IMG/VR virus record: IMGVR_UViG_3300035034_000830 | Location: 1-24,549 of that record | Source: a virus | Length of the DNA: 24,549 nt | Direction: 5' to 3' (one strand) | Shown: piece by piece, positions 1 to 9,647 of the stretch | How the letters are laid out: each line of letters starts with the position of its first letter | How positions within the stretch are numbered: position 1 is the first letter of the stretch | Made by a program: the position numbers and the translations under genes | The notes under the pieces: generated by a model | Told to the model about the DNA's origin: nothing | What the model saw: the letters and a program-made list of their open reading frames with translations, nothing else | The model's database searches: none

Positions 1-3000
1 TAAGAGCTAGTCTCTGAGTATCTTCATCAAGGATACCAAATAATTCTTTGTACATACGTTTATCAATACTTTCTACAGTTTCTACCTTCGTACCTGTTTC
101 AGTTTCAGTAGAAGCTGCTAGTTCTTCAGTTGCTTTTATAGAATCATCAATCTCCTTGTCGCCAAATAATTTAGCTATGGTAGTACCTGCAGATTTCTCT
201 AACGGTATAACTGATTGAGTTAACTCTTTACCTTTAGACTCTAAAACTGCTAATTCTTTATTGATATTGGCAAGTACATTATTTAGTTTTTTTAAGTTAA
301 TAAATGTGAAACCAATTTTAGATAGTGCAGCTGCTTCTGCTGTGCCAATAGTTTCTTCGGTAGCATTATAACTTTTTAAGGCTGCTTCAAATTTCTCTTT
401 ACGCGCTAATTTAGCGTTTTTAAGTACAGCCATTTGTTCAAAAATAGTGCTGCTAATAAATCGTAAAGCAGTTTCTTTTTTCGATTGGTTGTCATTATTA
501 ACAGCAGCAGCAACTATATTTTTAGCAGCATCTATATATTCTTGTACACCCACAAAGTTTTCGTTTCCGTTAAGGAAAGAATCAAATGCTTCTTTGGTAG
601 CAACCTGTAATGTTTCGCCTAATTTTTTACGTTCTACGGCATTATGTTTAAGCTCTAGTACCCTATTAGCCAATATTCTTGCTAATTCTGTGCTTCCAGT
701 AGCTTCAGCAATTTCACCAAGGATTTGTAACTTAACTTTGTAATCTTTATCCCCGCGATTGATGGCTGCACCAGGACTAGAACCAAATGATTTTATCACT
801 CTATTCAATACGTCTGCTGCTATCTTTATTGGTTTGCCTTCTCTTTTTTGAGATCGGTAAGCGGTAAACATTTCATTAATAGCTACAGCATCTTGTTCAA
901 AAGTAAATTCTTCAAACTTCCTTATCACCTCTGTTACGGCTCGCCCTTTTGCAAGAATATCGGTGTAAATAGCTAATTCTTCTTTAGTGAAATCTTCTTT
1001 AGCTTTATCACCCAGTTCAGATATAACTCTTTCTTGTAATTTCTCTCTTACGAAGTGTAAATCATTAATTACTGCTTCCATTTTCTCAACACGACCTTCT
1101 TCCTTTTTAGTCTTCGCTATATTATCTAAAGTTTTATCCGCATCTTTAGCAAATCTCTCAGTATGTTCCATTGCCTCATTCTGAATAACTTCAGGGGATA
1201 AGTTAAATGCACTTACATTATCTACTCTAGGATCCGTTATGTTGCTATAGAACGTAGGAACGCCTGTGACCTTATCTTTAACAACTGATGCAGTTTCACC
1301 AATAAAACCTAAACCCTTCCCTGTAGTACGTGCAATGTCTCCAGTAAGAGGAATTGCTTGTCCACCTGCAGTAAGTCCTCCACCAACTAAAGCGCCTAAT
1401 GCTACACCTAAAAATATTTCGCTATTTCTGTCTCTGTCACGTTCTCGACCCAAAATATAATTAGATAGGTTTACTTCAGCATCTGTTTGGATGCCTTCCT
1501 GTAATCCCTCTTTAACGCCTGAATCAATTACTTTACCTACCCGTTTGCCTCCTGAATCACCAATAACTTTAGCAGTTTTACTTAATGAACTTGGTATGGA
1601 TTCACGTGCAAACTTAATAAGTCTATTTGTAATCCCTTTACCTACTTGTTCGTTACTTGGGTTATTTTTTAGTATTCCTGCAGTTTTTCCTATTCCTATT
1701 GTTGTAAGCGCTTCAATACCTGCAGCTGCAGTAGAATAAGCCAAAGCAAAATTACCTTCTTCAGCTGTCCAAATGTTCCCCGTCTTTTTAATATAATCAG
1801 CTAATGCTTGGTTATGAATATCTAAACCTTGTCCGACAGACTTAGACAAGATAGCAGTACTTTGTGTGATATTACCTGCAGTGTTAAACGCATCTTCAAA
1901 ACCTTTTAAGTGCGCCTCACGTGCAGCTCTCTTACTTTGTAGTTCGTCTAGTTGTTTTTGTATATCGCTATTCTTTATATCAAGTCTAGCTTTTCTGCTT
2001 ACATCACCTGAAAGGTTTCCATCTGCAATATCTTTTTTAGCTTTTGCCTTAATAGCAGCACGTTCAGTAGTAACTGCTTTATCTAGGGACGCTTTCATAG
2101 CAAGGAAATCTTTTTTCCCTAGTTGTCTCATTGCTAAGTTACCGCCAACACCAAATAACTTAAACGGTACCCCAGCAAATAGAGGTATACCTTCTTCTGC
2201 AATTAGAAGTGCTGCTCCTCGTTTGTGAGAGCCTACTGCACCTGCCCAACCCGAAGCGTACCTAACCATTAGGTTTGCCATATCTTTAGCAGCATCGGCA
2301 TCTCTGCCTTCAGCAACAGCTAAATCAAAGGAGGTTTGTAGCTCTTTTTCGTTGTTATAAACCTCAAGCATTGCATTAGATAAGTTGGTTTGGTCTTCCT
2401 GCCTACTAAAAGAATTTATATAGTCTTGAGTTTCTTTTTTGTTTCTAGCTAAGTTAACACTTAAATTTTTAATATCCTCTGCAATATCTATAGGAGATTT
2501 GTTTTGTAACGCAGAATACGCAACTACCAAACTAGCAGCAGGAGCCATCACTTCTGATGACTTAGCGCGTAGTAATTCGCCTACATTATCAAAATGTTTA
2601 CCTAGAGTATTAGTGACCCCTTCAACTATTTTTCCATCATCTGCTAATTTATCGACAAAATTAGCAGTATTTTTTACAGTGTTGGCTATAAAATCTAAAG
2701 CAGGTGTATCACCTCTAGCTGCTTTATCTTTTTCGAGCTCTGATAGAATAAAAGGCGCATCCATTGCTTGAAGACGTTTAATTGTTCCTTCTTCCTGTAC
2801 ACCTAACTTCTGCGCTTCCATATCATAAAGTTCTTGTCTCGCTGAAATCTCTTCAGGAGATGCATTATGTTTATCCGCATAACGCATATAAGTAGTTAAA
2901 CCCTTTCTAAGATTTTCTTGTTTGGTTTTTATATCGGTTAATTCCCTTAACCCTTCTGATGCAACTTCAGGAAGTGAAGCTGTTTTGGCAGCTACTTCTA

Positions 3001-3652
3001 ATGTAGGCAGTAATCTTCCTACGTACCCTTCAACTTGGTTAGCAAATGTCCTTCCTAACGCAAGCCAATCATTCTCCATGTACTTAGATCGGTCTATAAA
3101 CTCCCCTGAACTGAAAGTAGCACCTTCATCAACAGCTTCTCCACCTAAATCAGTTAGGGCTGCTTCGGCTGCTGCTTGTTCCCCTGGTTCCTGAAAACGA
3201 CTAGGTTGATTTTTCTTAGTGGTTAAAGCATCTATGTAAGCTTTAGACGTTTTCTCTCTTGTTTCTTGTTCTAGCCTTAACCTTTCAACTCGTTTTTGTG
3301 CAGCGTCATAAACTATTTTCATTCCTGTGTTACTAGAAAAATCTTCTTCAGATAATCCCATTATACTTGCAGAATCTTTCTCGGAATTTAAAATAGCTAA
3401 CTGTGTAGTAGATACACCTGTAAGAACGGATTTCTGTTCTTGGGCTTTATCCTTTTCTACTACTTTATTAGGAAGGGAGGCTGCTTTTACTTCTTTAGGG
3501 GTAATTGCCAATGCTAACTGACTATCCACAATCCCTGCATAATCAATAGGGGATTGTGTGGGTAAGTTAGGCTGAGCAATGGCTTTTTTTACTTCTGAAG
3601 GATTAGCTGTGGTAGTCGGAATAGGGGATAACGAATTGGGAACTACTGCCAT
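1..3652 (-). CDS. Giant virion protein, N-terminal 1,217 codons (presumed N4 gp50-like virion RNA polymerase), truncated by window edge
   Basis: An open frame runs from an ATG at 3652-3650 to the window edge without a stop (checked codon by codon over the distal 1 kb), beginning MAVVPNSLSPIPTTTANPSE. It is mostly helical and charged, with alternating Lys/Glu-rich and Ala-rich stretches. Around residues 750-775 there is a Gly-rich hydrophobic segment, FLGVALGALVGGGLTAGG, preceded by EGLQEGIQ; such segments occur in large ejected virion proteins. In N4, five genes separate the capsid gene from gp50, the roughly 3,500-residue virion RNA polymerase packaged in the head and injected with the DNA; here also exactly five do. 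N4 polymerase catalytic motifs lie after about residue 1000, so they would be mostly outside this window. I see no polymerase motif here: the name rests on position and size. It could instead be another large internal ejection protein. Confidence 0.6.
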   Translation of the reverse strand, partial: MAVVPNSLSPIPTTTANPSEVKKAIAQPNLPTQSPIDYAGIVDSQLALAITPKEVKAASLPNKVVEKDKAQEQKSVLTGVSTTQLAILNSEKDSASIMGLSEEDFSSNTGMKIVYDAAQKRVERLRLEQETREKTSKAYIDALTTKKNQPSRFQEPGEQAAAEAALTDLGGEAVDEGATFSSGEFIDRSKYMENDWLALGRTFANQVEGYVGRLLPTLEVAAKTASLPEVASEGLRELTDIKTKQENLRKGLTTYMRYADKHNASPEEISARQELYDMEAQKLGVQEEGTIKRLQAMDAPFILSELEKDKAARGDTPALDFIANTVKNTANFVDKLADDGKIVEGVTNTLGKHFDNVGELLRAKSSEVMAPAASLVVAYSALQNKSPIDIAEDIKNLSVNLARNKKETQDYINSFSRQEDQTNLSNAMLEVYNNEKELQTSFDLAVAEGRDADAAKDMANLMVRYASGWAGAVGSHKRGAALLIAEEGIPLFAGVPFKLFGVGGNLAMRQLGKKDFLAMKASLDKAVTTERAAIKAKAKKDIADGNLSGDVSRKARLDIKNSDIQKQLDELQSKRAAREAHLKGFEDAFNTAGNITQSTAILSKSVGQGLDIHNQALADYIKKTGNIWTAEEGNFALAYSTAAAGIEALTTIGIGKTAGILKNNPSNEQVGKGITNRLIKFARESIPSSLSKTAKVIGDSGGKRVGKVIDSGVKEGLQEGIQTDAEVNLSNYILGRERDRDRNSEIFLGVALGALVGGGLTAGGQAIPLTGDIARTTGKGLGFIGETASVVKDKVTGVPTFYSNITDPRVDNVSAFNLSPEVIQNEAMEHTERFAKDADKTLDNIAKTKKEEGRVEKMEAVINDLHFVREKLQERVISELGDKAKEDFTKEELAIYTDILAKGRAVTEVIRKFEEFTFEQDAVAINEMFTAYRSQKREGKPIKIAADVLNRVIKSFGSSPGAAINRGDKDYKVKLQILGEIAEATGSTELARILANRVLELKHNAVERKKLGETLQVATKEAFDSFLNGNENFVGVQEYIDAAKNIVAAAVNNDNQSKKETALRFISSTIFEQMAVLKNAKLARKEKFEAALKSYNATEETIGTAEAAALSKIGFTFINLKKLNNVLANINKELAVLESKGKELTQSVIPLEKSAGTTIAKLFGDKEIDDSIKATEELAASTETETGTKVETVESIDKRMYKELFGILDEDTQRLAL

Positions 3653-3682
3653 AGGAATACCTATTTAGTTTATTATTTAATA

Positions 3683-5284
3683 CTACTTTGCGGTAGAGGA
3701 AGCCCCTATAATACCCGCTTCATTTCTAACAAGATTAAGAGCTTTACTTGCACTAAGATCTCTTTGCGCTTGTTTTAGGTTATCCGCTAGACGATTTTCT
3801 TCTAGTAACGCCCTTTCAGCTTCAATAGCTTGCTTACCCCTTTTGGCAATTCTGTTATACACGGGGTTATTAAAATTATTTGCTCCTGCATGCTTGTTAA
3901 AATTAGCTGTTAAATTACCAGCTTTTAATGTTTCACCTACAAAAAACCATTGCCCAGCTTCCATCATTTTTGTGATTCCTAAATCCTTTATAACATCTTC
4001 GTGAGTACCTATAATAGCATTCGCATTAATCCAAGCTATTTCATCAGTTATCTTTTTTAATCTTACTTTAGAAGATGCAACTGTTTGTTCTTGCGACTTT
4101 GTTCTATTTTCATCAGGAATTGTACTTAACTTTTTATTTAGTTCGCGTACTTCAGTTATTAAAGGCGCCCTTAATTCCGCTTTAAAATGTTGATTTATAG
4201 GGGAGCCATTATTTTCTAATACGCCTGAGTAAATATCTTCTTCCATACCATTTAGGATTTCTAATTGTACATCATCTGAAGAAGGTTTCACATCTCCTGA
4301 AAATTGAACGTCATAATTAAATTCTACGGGGAGCTCTTTTGCGACACCATCAGCACCTTTACCTACAGTTGTTTTCTGGGGTGGACTTATAGCTGCCATA
4401 GTATCAATAGCCCTATCTTGTATAGTTCTATTGGTAGCCCTATTACCTATCTTTCTCCAGTCTACCCCTAAATTTGAACCTAGTTTTTCGTTTTGTAAGA
4501 TCTGATCATCTACTGCACTTTGTGCATTTAATACGCCCTGTTCGTAAGATTCTTCTAATTTTGTGTCTGCTAATTTTTCATCTATAGTACGTTTTTGGGT
4601 TTCTGTAATTATATCATCTAGCCCCTTTAGTACAGCAATTTCAGATTTACTGTTAGCTTTTCCAGCATTACCCGCTACAAATGTTTCAGCTAATTTACGT
4701 TTATTTTCATCAGTAATACTTATATTACCACTAGCGTCTACAAAAGGATTTTTACCGTTATCATCTTTGAAGTCCAACAACATATTTTTACCTTCAGCAT
4801 CCTTACCACCTCTGAGAAGATTCAGGAATTCCCCTGTTAATTCCTTGTTATCCCTAGTTTCCATTACACTAGTAAAGTCGTCTTGTTGCTTTTCTTGTGC
4901 AATTTGTTCGGTAACCCTTTTATCCCTTATTCCACGAAGAGTAGCTACACCTTGCTCATAACCTCCAGAACCTACTCTACCTCCACCAGTACCCGCAAAA
5001 ATATCTTCTCTGCTAGTACCTTCATCAAAACCTAAAAGTTCTGCATCAGTATCCATTTGGAATAGCTCCTCTGCAGAAGCACTCTTTATACGATTACTTA
5101 AACTACTTTTAATGTTGTCACTAACGGCATTAAAAGAACTTAAATTCTTTTCATCGACACTTTTAGCAGCGTTCTTTATTTGATCGAAAATAGTATTACG
5201 TTGTTTCTGCACATCCCTCAACATAGCAGCTTCGTCCGTAAAGATTCTACGTTGCTCGTTAAAGTCTAAAGTAGGGTTTGCCAT
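3683..5284 (-). CDS. Internal virion protein, gp51-like by position
   Basis: A 533-residue protein starting MANPTLDFNEQRRIFTDEAA, rich in Lys, Glu, Asp and Asn. It has long predicted helices at both ends (about 15-80 and 480-525) and Gly-rich breaks near residues 95-110 (FAGTGGGRVGSGGYEQG). There is no signal peptide, membrane segment or enzymatic motif that I recognise. It lies directly upstream of the giant protein in transcription order, separated by 30 bases, and downstream of the 193-residue gene. In N4 the corresponding gp51 is encoded beside the virion polymerase. The likely role is an internal, possibly ejected, virion protein. The assignment is positional only. Confidence 0.6.
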   Translation of the reverse strand: MANPTLDFNEQRRIFTDEAAMLRDVQKQRNTIFDQIKNAAKSVDEKNLSSFNAVSDNIKSSLSNRIKSASAEELFQMDTDAELLGFDEGTSREDIFAGTGGGRVGSGGYEQGVATLRGIRDKRVTEQIAQEKQQDDFTSVMETRDNKELTGEFLNLLRGGKDAEGKNMLLDFKDDNGKNPFVDASGNISITDENKRKLAETFVAGNAGKANSKSEIAVLKGLDDIITETQKRTIDEKLADTKLEESYEQGVLNAQSAVDDQILQNEKLGSNLGVDWRKIGNRATNRTIQDRAIDTMAAISPPQKTTVGKGADGVAKELPVEFNYDVQFSGDVKPSSDDVQLEILNGMEEDIYSGVLENNGSPINQHFKAELRAPLITEVRELNKKLSTIPDENRTKSQEQTVASSKVRLKKITDEIAWINANAIIGTHEDVIKDLGITKMMEAGQWFFVGETLKAGNLTANFNKHAGANNFNNPVYNRIAKRGKQAIEAERALLEENRLADNLKQAQRDLSASKALNLVRNEAGIIGASSTAK

Positions 5285-5305
5285 AATAATTATCTCTATA
5301 GATTC

Positions 5306-5887
5306 TTAAACATTATAACTTGTAGCGCCAGTACCAAATCGTTTAACGCCAAACTGTTCTGGTGTGAAACCATTTTCTGCTACGTAGGCTTTTGCACCTG
5401 CTCTAGCTTCATCAGTACTTAAACCATTAGCCTTTAAACGCTGGAATTCTCTACCTTGTAAGGGAACATTAGCAGAAGCTATTCTACCTAATGTATCTCT
5501 TTGGTTTTGTTCTCGATTATCTCTACGTATCCCTTCCTGTAAGTCCGTAGACTCTCTAAACTGATAAATAGAATTTGCAAGATTGAACGCTGGCATCAAT
5601 TTATTAAATGCAGACAATTCTTGGATAGGTTTACCATCTGCACCAACAGTAACACTTCCCCCAGTAAAGAAGTCCTTAACCCCTCCAGCAAAGCTTTTCA
5701 GACCTTGCATATATGGGTTTTGTCCACCTTGAGGAATTATTTCACCCGCATTTTCTGCAAAAATGAGGTTACCAGCGTCATCAAATTCATTACCGTATCT
5801 AGGGTCAACAGCTCCTTGATACTGAGAACCACCAGCAAACCCAGCGTTACCACTACTGTCAAATGTAAGTACGTTATGATTACTCAT
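5306..5887 (-). CDS. Small virion-cluster protein, gp52-like by position
   Basis: A 193-residue protein beginning MSNHNVLTFDSSGNAGFAGG. The frame can be extended five codons upstream to a GTG at 5902. I prefer the ATG at 5887 because GAGGGG lies seven bases before it, an ideal ribosome-binding site. The N-terminal 85 residues are Gly/Asn-rich and low in structure, followed by a basic helical region with KLMPAFNLANSIYQFRESTD. No known domain is recognised. It sits 15 bases after the stop of the 781-residue gene and 21 bases before the 533-residue gene, so it is part of the late structural operon. By gene order it corresponds to N4 gp52, a small virion protein. Confidence 0.6.
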   Translation of the reverse strand: MSNHNVLTFDSSGNAGFAGGSQYQGAVDPRYGNEFDDAGNLIFAENAGEIIPQGGQNPYMQGLKSFAGGVKDFFTGGSVTVGADGKPIQELSAFNKLMPAFNLANSIYQFRESTDLQEGIRRDNREQNQRDTLGRIASANVPLQGREFQRLKANGLSTDEARAGAKAYVAENGFTPEQFGVKRFGTGATSYNV

Positions 5888-5902
5888 GTTAATGCCCCTC
5901 AC

Positions 5903-8248
5903 TTATACTAAATTGTTTATATAATCATCATCTGACTGCTCATCTACTGCTATTTTAGGCAATTCTGTATGAGTAATCCACTTAAATCTATCTATTTGTG
6001 TCGCTAAAGCTTCGTATACGCCTATACCAGGGTTTAGGTTCCCAATGGTTCTATCATAGAAAGCTTGAGGAGATTCGTTGGTAAACTGAAATAAGCGCGT
6101 CTGTAGCGATATATTAGGGTCTTTATCCGCTAATAGATACTCAAATTGCTCATCCATATCCTCTAACTTACGAATATTCTCTTTTCTGGTAGCTTCAAAT
6201 TTCTCTAAATCCCTTGCAAATTCTTCTTGTGAGAACTCAACAAACGAATCATCAAAATTAGATGATAACTTGAAAGCTTTACTATTAAAATACTCAGGGT
6301 TTTCTGAGAAGCCATATATAGTAGATACAATAATTACTAATGCTGCAATAATTCCTGCGTCTTCTAAACCAAATTGATTTACTAAAAATCCTATAACGAT
6401 GTCGGAAGCAATACCAAAAGCTATGCTTTGTATATAAGCAGTTGCTAACACACGTGCCCATAAAGCAATATTAGTTAAAGTTATCCCTTCTTTTATTAAT
6501 GAGGGATTAATGGTAATAACCCCAACAACAATAAAAACTATTTGTATAATAGTACCTAAGTTCTTCTCTAAAAAAGATACTTTAGTTCGTTTAATTGAAA
6601 TAGTGATAATAGATAAGGATTTATTAAGCACCTCCTCACGCTCTTTAAGTACTAATTGATTAAGTACTTTCCTAATTACAGGGATAGTTAAGGAATCTGT
6701 ATCACCTGTAACACCATCAAATCGAGATCCAATAAGTACATTCACATATACGTTGGATGAAGGGTTATATTTATATATTTCAGGTTTATCTGCAGTAGTC
6801 CAATAATCCCCGCTATGAAAACTTTTATACGCTCTAGGGGTTTTAAACGCAGTGTTGTAAATACCTCTGTACTCACAACGAGGATTAATAATTATTATCT
6901 CTTCATAATAATCTACGTTGGCTGCAGAATTTAATGTAGTTGCAGTTTCTATATCCCATGCGTGTTTATTATTATTTCTAGCAAATTTTTGTACTTTAAT
7001 AGATATATAGGCAGGAGGCTCTAATGCTTGTAGCCCATCAATTTCTTGAAATAATTCTGTGTGTGGGTCTAACACCTTTACATCATAAGCATCTAATTCC
7101 GCATCAGAATGTGTTACAGGTATAGTGGGGTTCGTTGGGTAAACAACTTCACCAAAATTAGTAAATTCTGGAAATAGCGCGCCTTTACCTATAACAACTT
7201 CATATTGTTTTCTGCTGGCGATTTTACCTATTACTTTTCTGATAATAATATCTTGGGCTTGCAACTCAATACTTGTTTCATCTCTTGGGTCTACATATTC
7301 AAATATCTTAGTTAAATCTATTTCAGGATCGTCAGAAGCTTTGTACTCATAGAAATAATTACTGTTTTTCTTTTCTGTTAAAGTAGTACCTACATCATTT
7401 ATAAAAGAAAAATCTTCTGCGGTGTATGTTTTAAATCCTTCAGTTTCTAAAGCGTACTGTACACATGGAGAAGTTTGTTTTATTAGCGGTGCAGCAAACG
7501 CTCTATCCTTAAACAAATATTTAAAAAATCTAAACGTATATTCAGAATCGTTTTTAGAGCTCGGTATTAAGGTAGTAAAGAAACCAAAAAATAGATGGTC
7601 TATTTCCTTGTTATCGTCACTCTCCCTAACCGTATCCAACAAATTTGTTTTAACGTCTAAACCAAATTCTTTAAGTATTTTATTAGTGGCTATATATTCA
7701 GGATGTGCTTTGAACCATTCAGGATAAACGAGCTCATACGGAACAGCTTCCTCAGCAGTAAGGTTTACTGTTTCGGGGCGTTCTGATAGTAGGGTAAATG
7801 TCTCATCAGGTACCCTGTCAATGTCAGGATCTTTTAAATCTCTATGCCAATACTTATCGTTATAATCAGTAGCTTTATTATTATTTTTGGTACCCTTCTC
7901 TGTAAATATATTCCACCAGCAGGAATCAATATCTATGTTCTGATTACGTAACCAAAACATAGGTAAAGCTTCTTCCACTATTGTTATAGATGTTCTAGGT
8001 ACATTGAGTACAGGTAAACCGTAAGGGTGAATACTAGGATTCGCTTTCATGCTACCCACTAATTTATTTACTTTTCCTGCATAAGAATTAGGAATAGCTT
8101 CTAAAGTTAATGGGTCAATGTAATCCGTTACAATTACATCAGGACTGTAGATAACCTGTATGGGGTTAAGAAAGGCACCTTGATTTAATACAGACCTTTG
8201 AGCGTATACAACTGTTTCTGTGGAACTAGCAAAAGGATTACTTACCAT
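5903..8248 (-). CDS. Large structural protein with internal membrane segments, gp53-like by position
   Basis: A 781-residue protein beginning MVSNPFASSTETVVYAQRSV. The first roughly 560 residues look soluble, with beta-rich stretches and many aromatic residues. Residues about 561-647 contain three strongly hydrophobic stretches, among them IIQIVFIVVGVITI (about 567-580), a long one around 593-622 and IIAALVIIVSTIYGF (about 633-647). The C-terminal 134 residues are charged and helical and end in an acidic tail, DEQSDDDYINNLV. There is no signal peptide. It lies seven bases after the 254-residue gene and ends just before the ribosome-binding site of the next gene. Position matches N4 gp53. The hydrophobic cluster suggests a virion protein that contacts or inserts into the host membrane during DNA entry; this is inference. 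Confidence 0.6.
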   Translation of the reverse strand: MVSNPFASSTETVVYAQRSVLNQGAFLNPIQVIYSPDVIVTDYIDPLTLEAIPNSYAGKVNKLVGSMKANPSIHPYGLPVLNVPRTSITIVEEALPMFWLRNQNIDIDSCWWNIFTEKGTKNNNKATDYNDKYWHRDLKDPDIDRVPDETFTLLSERPETVNLTAEEAVPYELVYPEWFKAHPEYIATNKILKEFGLDVKTNLLDTVRESDDNKEIDHLFFGFFTTLIPSSKNDSEYTFRFFKYLFKDRAFAAPLIKQTSPCVQYALETEGFKTYTAEDFSFINDVGTTLTEKKNSNYFYEYKASDDPEIDLTKIFEYVDPRDETSIELQAQDIIIRKVIGKIASRKQYEVVIGKGALFPEFTNFGEVVYPTNPTIPVTHSDAELDAYDVKVLDPHTELFQEIDGLQALEPPAYISIKVQKFARNNNKHAWDIETATTLNSAANVDYYEEIIIINPRCEYRGIYNTAFKTPRAYKSFHSGDYWTTADKPEIYKYNPSSNVYVNVLIGSRFDGVTGDTDSLTIPVIRKVLNQLVLKEREEVLNKSLSIITISIKRTKVSFLEKNLGTIIQIVFIVVGVITINPSLIKEGITLTNIALWARVLATAYIQSIAFGIASDIVIGFLVNQFGLEDAGIIAALVIIVSTIYGFSENPEYFNSKAFKLSSNFDDSFVEFSQEEFARDLEKFEATRKENIRKLEDMDEQFEYLLADKDPNISLQTRLFQFTNESPQAFYDRTIGNLNPGIGVYEALATQIDRFKWITHTELPKIAVDEQSDDDYINNLV

Positions 8249-8254
8249 AACATA

Positions 8255-9019
8255 TTAGCAGTTTTCTGGATCAGGCATTGGTGGGATCTCGTTCCAATAA
8301 AATGTTCCATCCCCACCTAAATCAGCATGACCTAAGTTGGGTGTATCATTGTGTGTCTGTAAACCTGAATCCATTTTTAACCCTTTAAGGATAAAATCTA
8401 TGCCTGAAGGAGAAATACTTGGGGGGTATCCATATTCAGTATCGCCACCTAAATTGGATACTAAAGTTCTATAAGAATCTAAGATGGCTTTACCCACATT
8501 AGTTTTATAGTTGTCATCGTAACCTTTAACTTGTCTACAAAGTACACGGTTTCTTTCACCTATAGTACCTTCAACCTTATTTACTGTGTCATGTAACGAA
8601 CCATTTAAACCAGTACCTGAAGTGTCTTCTGTAGCGGTTGGGTCGAGAACAGTTTCCTTCATTACTTGTGCTTTCTCAGTAACAAGTTTTTGGCAGAGCA
8701 ACATGATTTCTTTTTCTAGTTTAGCTAACTGTAATAAAGTTAAATTCTTTTCTAACTTAAATTTCTCTAATCCCAGTAAAAAAGCAATACTTTGTTGTAA
8801 TACTGTTGCTAACGCAGATGTATACACATCTGCATATTGATCGCCTGTAATACGATTAGCTGAGTGCTCTTTTGCTAGATGACTAGAGATGGTACGCATT
8901 AGAATATCAAATACGCCTTGTCCACTCTCAATATTCTCTTGAGTTAAATCCGCTACATCAACATCATCATTGATAGAGGCGGTAATTAAATTCGATATAT
9001 CAGTTAAGGAAATGGGCAT
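8255..9019 (-). CDS. Structural protein with long coiled coil, gp54-like by position
   Basis: A 254-residue protein beginning MPISLTDISNLITASINDD. Residues about 55-125 form one long amphipathic helix, with the segment RITGDQYADVYTSALATVLQ followed by QSIAFLLGLEKFKLEKN. I recognise this pattern (I-x-G-x-x-YA-x-VY ... QSI-x-FLLG followed by a Lys/Glu/Gln coiled coil) as recurrent in virion proteins encoded near capsid genes of N4-like and related podoviruses. The C-terminal third is Gly/Pro-rich and ends MPDPENC. It starts 12 bases after a terminator hairpin. By order it corresponds to N4 gp54, a virion protein. Exact role in tail or head is not visible from sequence. Confidence 0.6.
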   Translation of the reverse strand: MPISLTDISNLITASINDDVDVADLTQENIESGQGVFDILMRTISSHLAKEHSANRITGDQYADVYTSALATVLQQSIAFLLGLEKFKLEKNLTLLQLAKLEKEIMLLCQKLVTEKAQVMKETVLDPTATEDTSGTGLNGSLHDTVNKVEGTIGERNRVLCRQVKGYDDNYKTNVGKAILDSYRTLVSNLGGDTEYGYPPSISPSGIDFILKGLKMDSGLQTHNDTPNLGHADLGGDGTFYWNEIPPMPDPENC

Positions 9020-9030
9020 ATTTTACTCTC

Positions 9031-9053
9031 AAAAAAAGCCCTCCGAAGAGGGC
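9031..9053 (-). terminator. Rho-independent terminator with UUCG tetraloop, inside the late block
   Basis: On the minus strand, GCCCTC-TTCG-GAGGGC is followed by seven T residues. A six-pair GC-rich stem closed by a UUCG loop and followed by a U-run is a canonical intrinsic terminator. It lies after the stop of the 181-residue gene and only 12 bases before the start codon of the 254-residue gene. Confidence 0.9.
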
Positions 9054-9072
9054 AAACTTACATAGGGAATAT

Positions 9073-9618
9073 TTAATCGTTTACTACTGACTCCGCTTGC
9101 TGTCTTAGAGCAATACGTTGAAACTCTTTAGTAGTTAACGCGGGAAGTTCCTGAATATTAAATGTAGGAATTTCTTTAGCTGTTGTGGTTTCAAATCCAC
9201 CTTTACCTTTTTTCTTTGTGAAAGCTAAATAATTCTCTCCTTTCATATACTCAATCATCATTTGTGGTAAATGGGTAGGAGTATCGAAAGCAAATACTTT
9301 CTTAAGTTTCACGTATTTATTAGAAACAGATCGGTAACAACTTTCTCTATCTCGAATTCTTGGGTCATTACAAGTAACTTGTACCCGTGATAATTTAGTA
9401 GCTGATTTAATTATTCTATTTATTCTAGCCTTTTCCATTGCTGACGCAGATAGTTTAGGGTCTTTAAGAATAGTTAAATCTCCTTCGGGTAACATCGCTT
9501 TTTTATAGGCGTTAATCTTACCTGTTAGGGAATTTATAGTTGCTGACTCTGTATATTTAATATCATAAGAATCTGCTTCTTTTTTTAAAGTTTCTAGTAA
9601 CTCATTTTGTTCAATCAT
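9073..9618 (-). CDS. Head-associated protein with HeH/LEM-like N-terminus, gp55-like by position
   Basis: A 181-residue protein. Residues about 7-42 (LLETLKKEADSYDIKYTESA and on to KINAYKKAM) have the helix-extended-loop-helix pattern of small HeH/LEM/SAP-like domains found at the N-terminus of several phage head proteins. The middle part, RVQVTCNDPRIRDRESCYRS then VKLKKVFAFDTPTHLP, followed by QELPALTTKEFQRIAL near the C-terminus, resembles a family encoded beside capsid genes in which a short Cys/Asn-Pro motif is followed by a K-K-x-x-F/V-P/A-F-x-x-x-H segment. It lies just downstream of the capsid gene, between two terminators. Position matches N4 gp55. Function is unknown; a head-completion or accessory role is plausible. 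Confidence 0.6.
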   Translation of the reverse strand: MIEQNELLETLKKEADSYDIKYTESATINSLTGKINAYKKAMLPEGDLTILKDPKLSASAMEKARINRIIKSATKLSRVQVTCNDPRIRDRESCYRSVSNKYVKLKKVFAFDTPTHLPQMMIEYMKGENYLAFTKKKGKGGFETTTAKEIPTFNIQELPALTTKEFQRIALRQQAESVVND

Positions 9619-9647
9619 GCTGGAACCTCAATCTTTTAATTTAAAAA

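Noticed and set aside
447-3521. Several plus-strand frames of 64-120 codons across 447-3521
   Set aside because: All lie antisense to the continuous minus-strand giant gene; they are Ser/Leu/Ala-rich shadow frames without ribosome sites.
5888-5902. Upstream GTG start adding five residues to the 193-residue gene
   Set aside because: It would place the start on top of the ribosome site GAGGGG that serves the ATG at 5887; the ATG is better supported.
4563-7727. Plus-strand frames at 4563-4961, 5621-5911 and 7422-7727
   Set aside because: Antisense to recognised or well-formed late genes with good starts; composition typical of shadows.
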